From positions 1 through 37,165 of the forward strand of contig JAISQE010000076.1 of the NCBI GenBank assembly GCA_031274425.1: 37,165 bases of DNA. Direction: 5' to 3'. Under the pieces are notes generated by a model, which saw only the letters and a program-made list of their open reading frames with translations, had not been told where the DNA came from and searched no databases. The translations under genes were made by a program, and so were the position numbers. How positions within the stretch are numbered: position 1 is the first letter of the stretch; each line of letters begins with the position of its first letter. The stretch is from Synergistaceae bacterium (lineage in GTDB: Bacteria > Synergistota > Synergistia > Synergistales > Aminobacteriaceae). This document shows, in pieces, positions 8,371 through 16,301 of this stretch.

Positions 8371-8697
8371 ATGAGATACAGAAACAAGAGGCGCGTCGAT
8401 TGGGATGAGGAGCTGCGCAAAACCGAGCGCATACGACGCAAGGGGCTTTTTGTCTCGGCGCTGGGGTTCGGCGTGGCGGCGATTTTTGTCGTCGGCGCGG
8501 GACGCATGGGCCCGGCCGGAGTCGATGTCAGCCGTAAGCTCCTCTTCGCGCTCTGTTTCGTGGCCGCGATGTTTTTGGCGCGCGGTACGCTTCGGCGCGG
8601 AGAGCGCTTGCGCCGGGAACGGGAAGAAAGGGAAGAGGCGCTGGCGCTGAGCCGGATAAAGCAAAATAAAAACGCCGGCGAAGAGGAGCCGAGGTGA
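8371..8697 (+). CDS. Small membrane protein of unknown function
   Basis: A 108-residue protein not recognised as a known family. It has a strongly basic N-terminus, two predicted membrane segments (about residues 26-44 and 56-72) joined by a short loop, and a highly charged, probably helical tail rich in Arg and Glu. Both ends would lie on the cytoplasmic side by the positive-inside rule. GAGG at about 8360 precedes the ATG. It sits 14 nt after acpS and its TGA overlaps the GTG start of tsaE, so it is a co-translated member of this housekeeping run. Confidence 0.75.
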   Translation: MRYRNKRRVDWDEELRKTERIRRKGLFVSALGFGVAAIFVVGAGRMGPAGVDVSRKLLFALCFVAAMFLARGTLRRGERLRREREEREEALALSRIKQNKNAGEEEPR

Positions 8698-9203
8698 ATT
8701 TTCGCTTGCGTTCTTTTCACTTTCATTCTTCCTCCGAGGAGGCGACGTTGCGTTTCGGCCGGGCGTTGGGAGCCGTTCTCGCGCCCGGAACGGCGGTCTT
8801 GCTCTCGGGCGGCCTGGGGGCGGGCAAGACGCTCCTGGCCCGAGGGATCGGGGAGGCCCTGGGGGCGGCGCGGGTTCGAAGCCCTTCGTTCACTCTAGTG
8901 AACGAATATCCCGCCAGCGCGTGCACGCTGGTGCACGTGGACCTTTACCGGCTGGAGCCCGAGGACGTGGAAAACCTGGGGCTCCAGGATTACCTCGACG
9001 ACCTGGAGGCCCGCGTGCTGCTTGTGGAGTGGCCGGAGCGGTGGGAGACCCTTCGGGAAGGCGACGTACGCGACGTGTTGAAAATCGCTATCGAGACGGT
9101 GGGGGAGACGAGCCGGGTCTTTCGGATATCCTCCTCCGGCGCGAAGGCGGACGGAGCGCTTCGCGACCTGCGGCGGGCTCTGTCCGTTCAAGAACGTTCT
9201 TGA
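8694..9203 (+). CDS. tsaE: tRNA threonylcarbamoyladenosine biosynthesis ATPase TsaE
   Basis: A 169-residue P-loop protein needed to make the t6A modification at position 37 of ANN-decoding tRNAs, acting with TsaB and TsaD. Walker A GGLGAGKT lies at residues 39-46. It is followed by the family motifs RSPSFTLVNEYP and HVDLYRL and by LLVEWPERW. GTG 8694 is the start and overlaps the upstream stop as GTGA. The C-terminal extension after the WPERW region is slightly longer than in many homologues. The final codons and stop lie inside a perfect palindrome (9185-9206). tsaB follows 120 bp later. Confidence 0.93.
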   Translation: MNFRLRSFHFHSSSEEATLRFGRALGAVLAPGTAVLLSGGLGAGKTLLARGIGEALGAARVRSPSFTLVNEYPASACTLVHVDLYRLEPEDVENLGLQDYLDDLEARVLLVEWPERWETLREGDVRDVLKIAIETVGETSRVFRISSSGAKADGALRDLRRALSVQERS

Positions 9204-9206
9204 ACG
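9185..9206 (+). terminator. 22-bp perfect palindrome across the tsaE stop, terminator-like
   Basis: The 22 bases are fully self-complementary. Folded, they give a 9-bp stem with an ACGT loop, followed by TTTTAAA. The tsaE stop codon (9201-9203) lies within the right arm. It could act as an intrinsic terminator or as a protein-binding palindrome. Confidence 0.5.
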
Positions 9207-9241
9207 TTTTAAATGCGATGTCAATAACTTAAGCGAAACTG

Positions 9242-9287
9242 TGAGGCTCCGCCCCACGCCCCGCAGGGGACTCGTCCCCTGACCCCG
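9242..9287. repeat. REP-like palindromic element between tsaE and tsaB
   Basis: The spacer holds GGCTCCGCC, a C-rich link, and a hairpin AGGGGAC (9265-9271)/GTCCCCT (9274-9280), flanked by CCCC tracts. The overall pattern, with GGCTCCGCCCC then AGGGGAC...GTCCCCT then ACCCC, resembles dispersed palindromic elements seen in many anaerobe genomes. Only one copy is in this window, so repetition in the genome is an inference. Confidence 0.4.
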
Positions 9288-9323
9288 TTAATTTTCTTCC
9301 TTGAGTTGTGGCATTGGTTTTGA

Positions 9324-10028
9324 ATGACGAAAGGTTTGTGCGTAAAAATGAGCGACCTCATCTTGGCGTTGGATTGCAGTCTTCGATGGACCAATGTCGC
9401 CGTCTTGCGGGACGGCGATATTTTTGCGTCGAAGCGTCTCGACATCGGACGCCGCCAGGCCGCGGAACTGCCCCTTGTGGTGGAAAGCGCTCTCTCGGAG
9501 GCAAACGGAGCTTTCGGGGACGTCGGGCTGGTGGCGGTGACCAACGGCCCCGGTTATTTCACCGGAATTCGCGTGGGGGCTTCCTACGCGGCGGCGTTGG
9601 CCTACGGCCTGGGGGTAAAGGTCGCCCCGGTCTCCACGCTCCACATGCTGGCGTATTCTCATATTCTGCAATCGCGGCCTGTCCTCGCCCTGGTTTACGC
9701 CGGGCGGGGGCGTGCGTACGCCGCTTCGTTCGGGTGCGCGCGGCATTTGAATATCGCGGACCTTCCGGCGGGAGAATACGGGGGCGATCAACTCGCCGCC
9801 TGGCTTTCCTCCCGCGAGGGCCCCGGCTGGAAAGACGTTTTCCTCGTGTCCGACGACCCGGGGAAAGCCGTCGAAAACCTGTGGCCGACCCCTCCGCAGC
9901 CGGTTCTCCAAGCGCCGCCGGACGCGTCCGTCGTGGCGAAGATCGCCTGGAACGCCCGAGAATCGGGCGACGTCGTCTCTCCTATGGAGTTGAAAATTTT
10001 CTACCATCGCGACCCTCAAGTCGGATAA
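9324..10028 (+). CDS. tsaB: tRNA threonylcarbamoyladenosine biosynthesis protein TsaB
   Basis: A protein of 234 residues (226 if ATG 9348 is used) of the TsaB family, an ASKHA-fold partner of TsaD in t6A synthesis. ILALDCSLRWTNVAVLRDG and VTNGPGYFTGIRVGASYAAALAYG match the family's N-terminal strand and the conserved GPGSFTGLR-type motif (Tyr replaces Ser here). The start is uncertain: most TsaB proteins begin a few residues before the ILALD strand, which favours ATG 9348, and AAAGG lies 13 nt upstream of it. The upstream ATG 9324 has no clear ribosome-binding site. It follows tsaE, a common arrangement; tsaD is not in the window. Confidence 0.9.
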   Translation: MTKGLCVKMSDLILALDCSLRWTNVAVLRDGDIFASKRLDIGRRQAAELPLVVESALSEANGAFGDVGLVAVTNGPGYFTGIRVGASYAAALAYGLGVKVAPVSTLHMLAYSHILQSRPVLALVYAGRGRAYAASFGCARHLNIADLPAGEYGGDQLAAWLSSREGPGWKDVFLVSDDPGKAVENLWPTPPQPVLQAPPDASVVAKIAWNARESGDVVSPMELKIFYHRDPQVG

Positions 10029-10332
10029 AAAGAGGGCTCCCGGACATGCATAACAGTTCCGGCCGCCACTAAAGCCTGATTTTCACATTGGCGACACCGC
10101 TTCAGTAAAATAACGTAGCCCCCAAAATCTTGACCCCAATGTCGCTTTATAGTTTATACTGCGCTTCACGCACAACGAAAATATGTAGCAAGGGAATTTG
10201 GCATTGGCATATAAAAATATTGAACATCTCTTTTGGAATACAGTCAAGGTTTTGAGTATTTGGATTTCGCGAGGCTGTATATATTATGCGTGCCAAACTC
10301 TTGACAGCTAGTAGAGAAGGGAATGTATAGTT
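10029..10332. other. AT-rich spacer upstream of the chemotaxis receptor
   Basis: About 300 bp with distinctly lower GC than the tsaB side. It contains the left copy of an 11-bp inverted repeat (10130-10140) and a purine-rich ribosome-binding site (AGAAGGGA, about 10314-10321) for the receptor gene. A TTG-started 35-codon frame (10204-10311) is present but unsupported. No convincing promoter was found. Confidence 0.5.
10130..10140 (+). repeat. Left copy of 11-bp inverted repeat flanking the MCP gene
   Basis: TTGACCCCAAT. Its exact reverse complement ATTGGGGTCAA lies at 12129-12139, just beyond the receptor gene. The match does not extend further on either side. Confidence 0.5.
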
Positions 10333-12081
10333 ATGGAGAAATATTTAAAGGACATGTCAATCGGGAAAAAAGTAAAGATGTTGGCCATCTGGGTTTGTGT
10401 GGCCATTTTTTTAGTTTGGCTCATATCGTTCGTCGTTTCATCCTTGATCTCGGTGGGTTCGCCGGCGTATAAGCAGATTATTCTAGCCAAGGAGCTTACA
10501 GCAGACATATTGCCTACCCCCGAATACATCGTGGAGTCCTATGCCCATGCGCTAGCCTATATCGTCTCAACGGGCGAGGCGGAGGATCAGGAGTATATCA
10601 GCAGCATTCGAGCCTTGAAAAGGGAATATGATGCCCGCAATCAATATTGGCGGGACGCTTGCCCCAATGTCGGGAATCTGAGAACCGTGTTCGTGGACGA
10701 AGCGTATCGATATGGTACGAAATTTTATGATATATTTTTCAATCAAATCGTCGCATTGAAGCTGAAAGGCGATACGGCCGGTCTAAATGCAGCGATGAAA
10801 GAATTGCAGCAAGCTTATAAAGAACATAGAAACAGAATCGACCAAACAGTTGTTTTGGCTATGGAATACGATAGTACGAGCGAAAGAAATGCGAATATTT
10901 TGAAGATCGTGGCGAACATCATTCTGGTTGCCCTCATTGGAGGCATCCTTGCCGTTGTCATTCTTCTGGCCGGTAAGATCACGACCATGCTATCGAATGC
11001 GCTCCGGTATGCGGACGAGCTGACCCGCACCATAGCGAAGGGGGATTTGTCGGTAGTGGTGGAGCCGGAAAGCATGACGAATGATGAAGCCGGGAGCATA
11101 TGCAAGGCCATCGACCTCCTGGCGCATCAATACAGGGCTTACATTACTGAGATTTCCGATGTATTGGAGCGCATGTCCGGCGGAGATATGAACATTGTGA
11201 TAAAAGAGGATTATATCGGAGATTTCATGGGTATCAAAGTTTCTTTTGAGAATTTTTCCAAGCTGATCAATGAGACGTTGGAGCACATACGCGAATCTGG
11301 GGAACAGGTAAAAAACGGTGCGGAGAATGTGGCGAGCGGGGCACAGAGCCTTGCGGGGGGTGCAACGAAGCAGAATGCCGATGTGGTTGCTTTGATCCAC
11401 GCGGTAGAGGAAGTAACGGAGAAGGTTACCTCCGATGCGCAAGTAGCGCTCGCGGTCAGCAACGATGTGACACTGATAGGCGACGAAGCGAGGAATAGCC
11501 GGGAGCAAATGGAACGCATCGTGGATGCGATGGGAAAGATTAGCGCCACCTCCCAACAGATTGAGAATGTTATCAAAAGCATAGAACAGATTGCGTCTCA
11601 GACGAATCTGCTGGCATTAAACGCATCCATAGAGGCGGCCAGAGCAGGCGAGGCTGGCAGGGGATTTGCAGTGGTAGCTGGAGAGTTCGGAAAGCTTGCC
11701 TCTCAGTGTGCGGAAGCCGCTAACGACACGAAAAAACTCATTCGCCAGTCCTTGATGGATATTCAAGAGGGGAATGTAATCGTGGAGGTTGCTTCCGAAG
11801 CTTTAAAGGGTGTACTGTCCCATGTTACCGAGATTGTGAAGGAAGTCAACGCCATTAGCCTGTCTTCGAAATCCCAGATACAGGCGATGGATGGAATGAA
11901 GGATACGGTGGAGAAGATCGGTGATACCAGTCAGGAGACGGCAGGGATTGCGGAGAAAAGCTCCGCTGTGAGCCGGCAGCTTTTGGCCCAAGCGGAGGAT
12001 CTGAATATGCTTCTAGCGAAGTTTCAGCTGAAGGCTTCATATGGCGCGGACATTGCCTCTGCTCCTCGTAGAATAAATTAG
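10333..12081 (+). CDS. Methyl-accepting chemotaxis protein
   Basis: A 582-residue transmembrane chemoreceptor. It has a first membrane segment at about residues 17-42, an extracytoplasmic ligand domain of about 150 residues not recognised as a named type, and a second membrane segment near 192-215. A HAMP region and a cytoplasmic signalling helix pair follow. The hairpin tip region [33 protein letters not shown] begins at residue 420 and binds CheA/CheW in the family. After it FGKLA replaces the more usual VRKLA. There is no C-terminal methylesterase-docking pentapeptide. Codon use and base composition are clearly more AT-rich than in the neighbours, no che gene is adjacent, and an inverted repeat flanks the gene, which suggests horizontal transfer. 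Confidence 0.93.
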   Translation: MEKYLKDMSIGKKVKMLAIWVCVAIFLVWLISFVVSSLISVGSPAYKQIILAKELTADILPTPEYIVESYAHALAYIVSTGEAEDQEYISSIRALKREYDARNQYWRDACPNVGNLRTVFVDEAYRYGTKFYDIFFNQIVALKLKGDTAGLNAAMKELQQAYKEHRNRIDQTVVLAMEYDSTSERNANILKIVANIILVALIGGILAVVILLAGKITTMLSNALRYADELTRTIAKGDLSVVVEPESMTNDEAGSICKAIDLLAHQYRAYITEISDVLERMSGGDMNIVIKEDYIGDFMGIKVSFENFSKLINETLEHIRESGEQVKNGAENVASGAQSLAGGATKQNADVVALIHAVEEVTEKVTSDAQVALAVSNDVTLIGDEARNSREQMERIVDAMGKISATSQQIENVIKSIEQIASQTNLLALNASIEAARAGEAGRGFAVVAGEFGKLASQCAEAANDTKKLIRQSLMDIQEGNVIVEVASEALKGVLSHVTEIVKEVNAISLSSKSQIQAMDGMKDTVEKIGDTSQETAGIAEKSSAVSRQLLAQAEDLNMLLAKFQLKASYGADIASAPRRIN

Positions 12082-12128
12082 GGCGTGTTGACGCTACGCA
12101 GGCGGGGACATCCTTCGAAAAAAAGGGT

Positions 12129-12139
12129 ATTGGGGTCAA
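12129..12139 (-). repeat. Right copy of 11-bp inverted repeat flanking the MCP gene
   Basis: ATTGGGGTCAA, exact reverse complement of 10130-10140. Together they bracket 2 kb of lower-GC DNA holding a single gene. Confidence 0.5.
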
Positions 12140-12156
12140 AAGCCGGTATTTTAAGG

Positions 12157-12212
12157 TTGAAGTTTTTGCTTGAAATTTTTTACTTGAACATTTCTTATCT
12201 GAAATTTCTTAT
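12157..12212 (+). repeat. Four degenerate tandem units of TTGAAATTTTTTAC type
   Basis: Units begin TTGAAGTTTTTGC (12157), TTGAAATTTTTTAC (12170), TTGAACATTTCTTAT (12184) and TGAAATTTCTTAT (about 12200), with a period of 13-16 bp. The run is non-coding and lies about 115 bp upstream of the glutamine synthetase promoter. Confidence 0.75.
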
Positions 12213-12325
12213 CGCGAGCCTTCCGATTTCTTGGGAATAGGGGAATTCGCCGCGAGCTTTTACGGCATCGGGTTCGATGAAATTGGCCCGAAGAGGTTGT
12301 TCATTTATTTTTTTATATTAAGCAC

Positions 12326-12354
12326 TTGATTTATGGTTTAAAAGCGCTTATGAT
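12326..12354 (+). promoter_or_regulatory. Sigma-70-type promoter of the glutamine synthetase gene
   Basis: TTGATT (12326-12331), 17-bp spacer and TATGAT (12349-12354). Transcription would begin near 12361, about 35 nt before the chosen start codon. This also rules out the upstream TTG at 12326 as a start. Confidence 0.7.
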
Positions 12355-12394
12355 TGCCTTCAAGTTGCATAAAATATTTGTTGGAGGTTTTATG

Positions 12395-14521
12395 ATGACG
12401 CTGGGGCAAGAGTATCCAAAGGTTAGGGAAATTTTTGGTTCTATGGTGTTCGATCGCAGGGTAATGAAAGAAAGGCTGAACAGCGACACGTACGAGCGTC
12501 TCATCACGGCTCTGGAGGGGGGGCACAAGCTGGACGCGTCTCTCGCGGACACCGTCGCCATGGCAATGAGGGATTGGGCGATCGGCAAGGGCGCGACTCA
12601 TTGGGCGCACTGGTTTCATCCTTTGACGGAGCTGACGGCGGAAAAGCATTTGGCCTTCACCCTGCCGTCGTCCGACGGATCGCCCATCGACATTTTTCGC
12701 GGGAAAGACTTGATACAGGGAGAACCGGACGCTTCGTCCTTTCCGTCGGGCGGCACGCGTTCCACCTTCGAGGCGCGCGGGTACAGCGCCTGGGATCCCA
12801 GCAGCCCGGCTTTTATCGTGAAGAGCGCCAAGGGAGGGACGCTTTGCATTCCTTCGGTCTTCCTTTCCTACGACGGGACTCCGTTGGACCAAAAAACGCC
12901 TTTGCTGCGCGCTTTGGCCGCTATCGAAGAGCGGTCGCTCAAGTTGTTGAAGCTCTTCGGCCAGCGCGGCGTCCGCAATGTACGTTTGACGGTGGGCCCG
13001 GAGCAGGAATTTTTCCTTCTGGACCGCCCAAGGGCGCAACAGAGGCCGGACATTCGTTACTGCGGCCGGACGTTGATCGGGGCGCAGCCCGCCAAAGACC
13101 AAAAACTGGATCATCATTACATGGGGGCGATCCCCACACGGGTGCTTTCCTACATGGACGACGTGGGGCGCGAACTCGCGCTGCTGGGCGTGCCCATCAT
13201 GACGCGGCACAACGAGGTCGCGCGTTGCCAGTTCGAGTTCGCGCCCCTTTTCTCCGAGGCCAACATGGCCTGCGACCACAACCAGATCGTCATGGAGACG
13301 ATGCGTAAGTTGGCCCGAAGCCATGACCTGCGCCTCCTGTTCCACGAAAAGCCCTTTGCCGGAATGAACGGCAGCGGTAAACACATCAATATTTCTTTGA
13401 TGGACAACGAGGGCCGCAACCTCTTGAAGGCGACGAACAACCACCGCCGAAACGTCATCTTCCTGACCTTCCTTTCGGCCGTGGTGCTGGGGGTGGCGGA
13501 ATATCACAGCCTGCTTCAGGCCAGCGTCGCCACGGCGGGAAACATGTTCCGCCTGGGCGGGCACGAGGCTCCTCCCAGCATCATGAGCGTCTATTTGGGG
13601 CAGACCTTGACGGAGCTCTTGTCGCAGTTGGACAAGGCCGACCTGAAAATGCCCGACAAGGAGCAACTGGACATCGGCCTCACCAAGCTGCCCACCCTCA
13701 CCCCTTACGACTGCGATCGCAACAGAACGTCGCCCATCGCCTTCACGGGAGACAAGTTCGAATTTCGCGCCCCTGGGTCGTCCCAGTCCATCGCCCTTCC
13801 CGTGACGATATTCGCCTCCGTGTGGGCGTGGGGCCTGGAGCAGTTGACCGCCATGATCGAGACGCGGACGGCCAAGGGCGCGGAACCCATAGACGTCGCG
13901 CTGGACGCGGTGAAGGAGGCGATCAAGCGCGGTTCCCATATTTTGTTCGAGGGCGACGCGTACTCCAGCGAGTGGCATCAGGAGGCTCGCCGCAGAGGTT
14001 TGATCGAGGCCGAGACCACGCCTGAAAAGATCGACCTTCTCCTTCGCCCCAAAAACAAAGAGATGCTCGAAAAAATGGGGGTCTTCAAGGGGAACGAGCT
14101 GGACGTGTTGCATGAAATTCGCATGGACTCCTTCGAGCGGGCCCTGGAAATCGAGATTTCCATTCTCTACGACATGCTGTGGGAGGGCATTCTTCCCGCG
14201 ATTTCAAAACAGCTCATTTTGGAGAAAAAATCCTTCTCCGCCTTGGATGGCATCGATTTCCCGGAGGGCGCTCCCTGGAAGCAATATATCCGCGACTTGG
14301 GGTGCTTCAAAGCGGGGCTCATCGTGGACGCGCAAAAGCTCTGGGCTTTGAAGGAAAAGCTGGGGGACCTCAGCGCGCGCGAACGGGCCGACCTTCTGGT
14401 AAAGGAGGCCGTTCCCCTGATGGAGTCGATACGCGGCGCCTGCGACGCGGCGGAACTGTTAATATCCGCGGAACTCTGGCCTTATCCGATCTATCGCAAC
14501 CTCTTGTCGCTTTCTGTTTAG
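12395..14521 (+). CDS. glnN: Type III glutamine synthetase
   Basis: A 708-residue protein, the size of the GS-III family, which forms glutamine from glutamate, ammonia and ATP. Family blocks are present: EYPKVREIFGSMVFDRRVMK near the N-terminus, VGPEQEFFLLD, PIMTRHNEVARCQFEFAPLF, MNGSGKHINISL and NRTSPIAFTGDKFEFRAPGSSQS. The motif more often written HNEVAPGQHE reads HNEVARCQFE here. ATG 12395 is chosen because GGAGG (12383-12387) lies 7 nt upstream; ATG 12392 is only 4 nt away. A strong promoter lies just upstream and a hairpin downstream, so the gene is probably a single-gene transcript. No adjacent nitrogen regulator was seen. Confidence 0.94.
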   Translation: MTLGQEYPKVREIFGSMVFDRRVMKERLNSDTYERLITALEGGHKLDASLADTVAMAMRDWAIGKGATHWAHWFHPLTELTAEKHLAFTLPSSDGSPIDIFRGKDLIQGEPDASSFPSGGTRSTFEARGYSAWDPSSPAFIVKSAKGGTLCIPSVFLSYDGTPLDQKTPLLRALAAIEERSLKLLKLFGQRGVRNVRLTVGPEQEFFLLDRPRAQQRPDIRYCGRTLIGAQPAKDQKLDHHYMGAIPTRVLSYMDDVGRELALLGVPIMTRHNEVARCQFEFAPLFSEANMACDHNQIVMETMRKLARSHDLRLLFHEKPFAGMNGSGKHINISLMDNEGRNLLKATNNHRRNVIFLTFLSAVVLGVAEYHSLLQASVATAGNMFRLGGHEAPPSIMSVYLGQTLTELLSQLDKADLKMPDKEQLDIGLTKLPTLTPYDCDRNRTSPIAFTGDKFEFRAPGSSQSIALPVTIFASVWAWGLEQLTAMIETRTAKGAEPIDVALDAVKEAIKRGSHILFEGDAYSSEWHQEARRRGLIEAETTPEKIDLLLRPKNKEMLEKMGVFKGNELDVLHEIRMDSFERALEIEISILYDMLWEGILPAISKQLILEKKSFSALDGIDFPEGAPWKQYIRDLGCFKAGLIVDAQKLWALKEKLGDLSARERADLLVKEAVPLMESIRGACDAAELLISAELWPYPIYRNLLSLSV

Positions 14522-14552
14522 AAATGGCCTAGAAACGGCTTAGGAACGGCGG
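14519..14552 (+). repeat. Three 11-bp tandem units starting with the glnN stop codon
   Basis: TAGAAATGGCC (14519-14529), TAGAAACGGCT (14530-14540) and TAGGAACGGCGG (14541-14552). The first three bases are the stop codon of the glutamine synthetase gene, so the termination signal itself is part of the repeated unit. Confidence 0.8.
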
Positions 14553-14565
14553 TTTTTCGAAAAAA

Positions 14566-14598
14566 CGCGGCCGGGAGGCTTTCGCCCTTCCGGCCGCG
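14566..14598. terminator. Strong GC-rich hairpin after glutamine synthetase
   Basis: CGCGGCCGG (14566-14574) pairs with CCGGCCGCG (14590-14598), extended inward by GAGG/CTTC-type pairing with one wobble. On the plus strand no T-run follows. A run of A precedes it, so a T-run would follow only in minus-strand transcripts. It probably still ends or protects the glnN mRNA. Confidence 0.5.
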
Positions 14599-14650
14599 TG
14601 ACATATTCCGTAAACATTCGAACTCGGGGGGACGGAGCCCGCCCATAGGA

Positions 14651-14679
14651 TATAATATTCGGCGCTGACATATAATGTC
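14651..14679 (+). promoter_or_regulatory. Two TATAAT boxes and a GACAT-ATA-ATGTC operator-like site before rex
   Basis: TATAAT occurs at 14651-14656 and again at 14671-14676. The second overlaps a perfect inverted repeat GACAT (14667-14671)/ATGTC (14675-14679). No clear -35 box matches either. The site would suit autoregulation, but it does not resemble the known Rex operator (TTGTGA-N6-TCACAA type). Confidence 0.4.
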
Positions 14680-14700
14680 TAAATCGATTGAGGTATGAGA

Positions 14701-15345
14701 ATGCATCGCGTATCGAAAGAGTCGTCGATTTCCAAGCAAGCGATAGGCAGGTTTCCCTATTACCTGAAGTTTTTGAATGAGTTGAATCGGGATCGTCACG
14801 AACACATTTCCGCCGCGGTCATCGCTTCCAGTCTCCAGCTTTATGAAGTCCAGGTCAGGAAGGACCTCGCCGCCGTGAGCCGTTCCGCGGGAAAGCCCAG
14901 GTTGGGGTTTCCCGTCGCCGAGTTGATCGACGACATCAAGCGCGCGCTTCGTTATGACAATCTGGACCAAGCCATCCTTGTCGGAGCCGGCCACCTGGGT
15001 AAGGCTCTGCTTTCTTACAAGGGCTTCAGCGATTATGGGCTCGAAATCGTCGCGGCTTTCGACACGGCCGTCTCCCTCCAGGGCGCGGAAATCAACGGGA
15101 AGAAAATTTTCCCCCTCGAACAATTGAACGATTTTTGCGGCCGGCTCCGCGTGAAGATCGGCATCATAACGGTTCCGTCGAACGCCGCGGCGGAGGTGTG
15201 CGATCTCCTCATCGCGAGCGGGATTCTCGCTATTTGGAATTTCGCGCAAACTCACCTGAACGTGCCGGAAGGCGTTTTGGTTCAAAACGAGAATATGGCG
15301 GCTTCGCTGGCTCTTTTGTCGAAACATTTGGCCGAAAAAACGTAA
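14701..15345 (+). CDS. rex: Redox-sensing transcriptional repressor Rex
   Basis: A 214-residue DNA-binding protein that represses fermentative and respiratory genes and is released when NADH rises relative to NAD+. The N-terminal winged-helix domain contains FPYYLKFLNEL and the segment LQLYEVQVRKDLAAVS, which matches the Rex recognition region. The Rossmann fold starts with VGAGHLGKALL (GAGHLG at residues 95-100) and the C-terminus ends in the swapped helix typical of the family. TGAGG (14689-14693) lies 7 nt before ATG 14701, which is preferred over ATG 14695 (1 nt). The LysR gene begins 23 nt downstream, so the two regulators are probably co-transcribed. Confidence 0.92.
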   Translation: MHRVSKESSISKQAIGRFPYYLKFLNELNRDRHEHISAAVIASSLQLYEVQVRKDLAAVSRSAGKPRLGFPVAELIDDIKRALRYDNLDQAILVGAGHLGKALLSYKGFSDYGLEIVAAFDTAVSLQGAEINGKKIFPLEQLNDFCGRLRVKIGIITVPSNAAAEVCDLLIASGILAIWNFAQTHLNVPEGVLVQNENMAASLALLSKHLAEKT

Positions 15346-15368
15346 TCTCCCTGGGGGGAGGAGAAAGT

Positions 15369-16301
15369 TTGAACACTTTATATTTGAAATACGCCGTCGA
15401 GGTGGAACGGGCGGGCTCCATCACCAAAGCGGCCGAAAAACTTTACATGAATCAGCCTCATTTGAGCAAGACGATACGCGAACTGGAGGAAATCTTAGGC
15501 TCTCCTATTTTTAAGCGTACCGTCAAAGGCATGTTGCCGACCAAAAAAGGCACGGAGTTTCTGACGTACGCGAAAAATATTCTCGCCCAAGTGGACATGA
15601 TCGAGAACCTGGCGAGCGAAAGCCATCGCCCCCAGACGACGCTCAATATCGTGGTTCCGAGGGCCAGCTATATCTCCTACGCCTTCACCGAGTTCGTCAA
15701 GGCCCTGCCTCTCGACAGGGCGTTGTCGATCAACTACAGGGAAACGAATTCCCTGCGCGCCATCAGAGATGTGGTGAACGGGGACAACGACCTGGGCATC
15801 GTGCGCTTTCCCATGAAGTACGAAAATTATTTTATCGATTTCATTCAGGAAAAAGGGCTGAGTTTCGAACTCGTCTCGCGTTTCGAATACCTGATACTGT
15901 TTTCCAGGGAACATCCCCTGGCGAAAGAAGACGTCATCGATTCTTCGAGGCTCGAGAACTACATCGAGATCACCCACGGGGACACGAACGTCCCCTCGTT
16001 GGAGAAGCCTAAAAAATTTCTCGACGAGAAGGGCGGCAAAAGGGAAATCGCCGTCTACGAGCGGGGGAGCCAGCTCGAACTTCTGGGACGTATTCCCTCC
16101 ACATACATGTGGGTTTCCCCCATGCCGAAGGAGGTTTTGTCGACCTTCGCCTTGATCCAGCGCCGGAACGACATGCCGAAAAATTACTACAAGGACCTTC
16201 TCATCTACAGGAACGGCTATCGTTTTACCGAGGAGGACATGGGGTTCATCGCGAAATTGCGCAACGTGGTGAAAGAAATTCTATTTTTCCAGAAGCAATG
16301 A
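15369..16301 (+). CDS. LysR-family transcriptional regulator
   Basis: A 310-residue LysR-type regulator. The N-terminal winged helix is clear (YAVEVERAGSITKAAEKLYMNQPHLSKTIRELEEILGSPIFKRT, residues about 7-52), followed by the linker helix and an effector-binding domain of normal length. TTG 15369 is used as start because GGAGGAG lies 6 nt upstream and it gives the standard LysR N-terminus; the frame is open further back only inside rex. Target and effector are unknown, and no divergently transcribed gene is adjacent. Its last 21 bp overlap the 3' end of the convergent HAD gene. Confidence 0.92.
   Translation: MNTLYLKYAVEVERAGSITKAAEKLYMNQPHLSKTIRELEEILGSPIFKRTVKGMLPTKKGTEFLTYAKNILAQVDMIENLASESHRPQTTLNIVVPRASYISYAFTEFVKALPLDRALSINYRETNSLRAIRDVVNGDNDLGIVRFPMKYENYFIDFIQEKGLSFELVSRFEYLILFSREHPLAKEDVIDSSRLENYIEITHGDTNVPSLEKPKKFLDEKGGKREIAVYERGSQLELLGRIPSTYMWVSPMPKEVLSTFALIQRRNDMPKNYYKDLLIYRNGYRFTEEDMGFIAKLRNVVKEILFFQKQ

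Larger units (their letters stand above)
12082..12394. other. Spacer between the MCP gene and glutamine synthetase
   Basis: About 310 bp with no supported gene. It holds the right copy of the 11-bp inverted repeat (12129-12139), a four-unit degenerate repeat (12157-12212), a strong promoter for the glutamine synthetase gene (12326-12354) and its ribosome-binding site. Confidence 0.6.

Noticed and set aside
10204-10311. TTG-started 35-codon frame before the MCP gene
   Set aside because: AAGGGAA is at good spacing, but the peptide has no recognisable feature and the region is AT-rich, so chance is as likely.
10301-10330. TTGACA...TATAGT as promoter of the MCP gene
   Set aside because: The -10 would lie immediately before the start codon, and transcription would begin inside the gene, leaving no ribosome-binding site.
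12326-12394. Upstream TTG start for glutamine synthetase
   Set aside because: The codon lies inside the -35 box of a strong promoter. ATG 12395 has GGAGG at ideal spacing and begins at the conserved family N-terminus.
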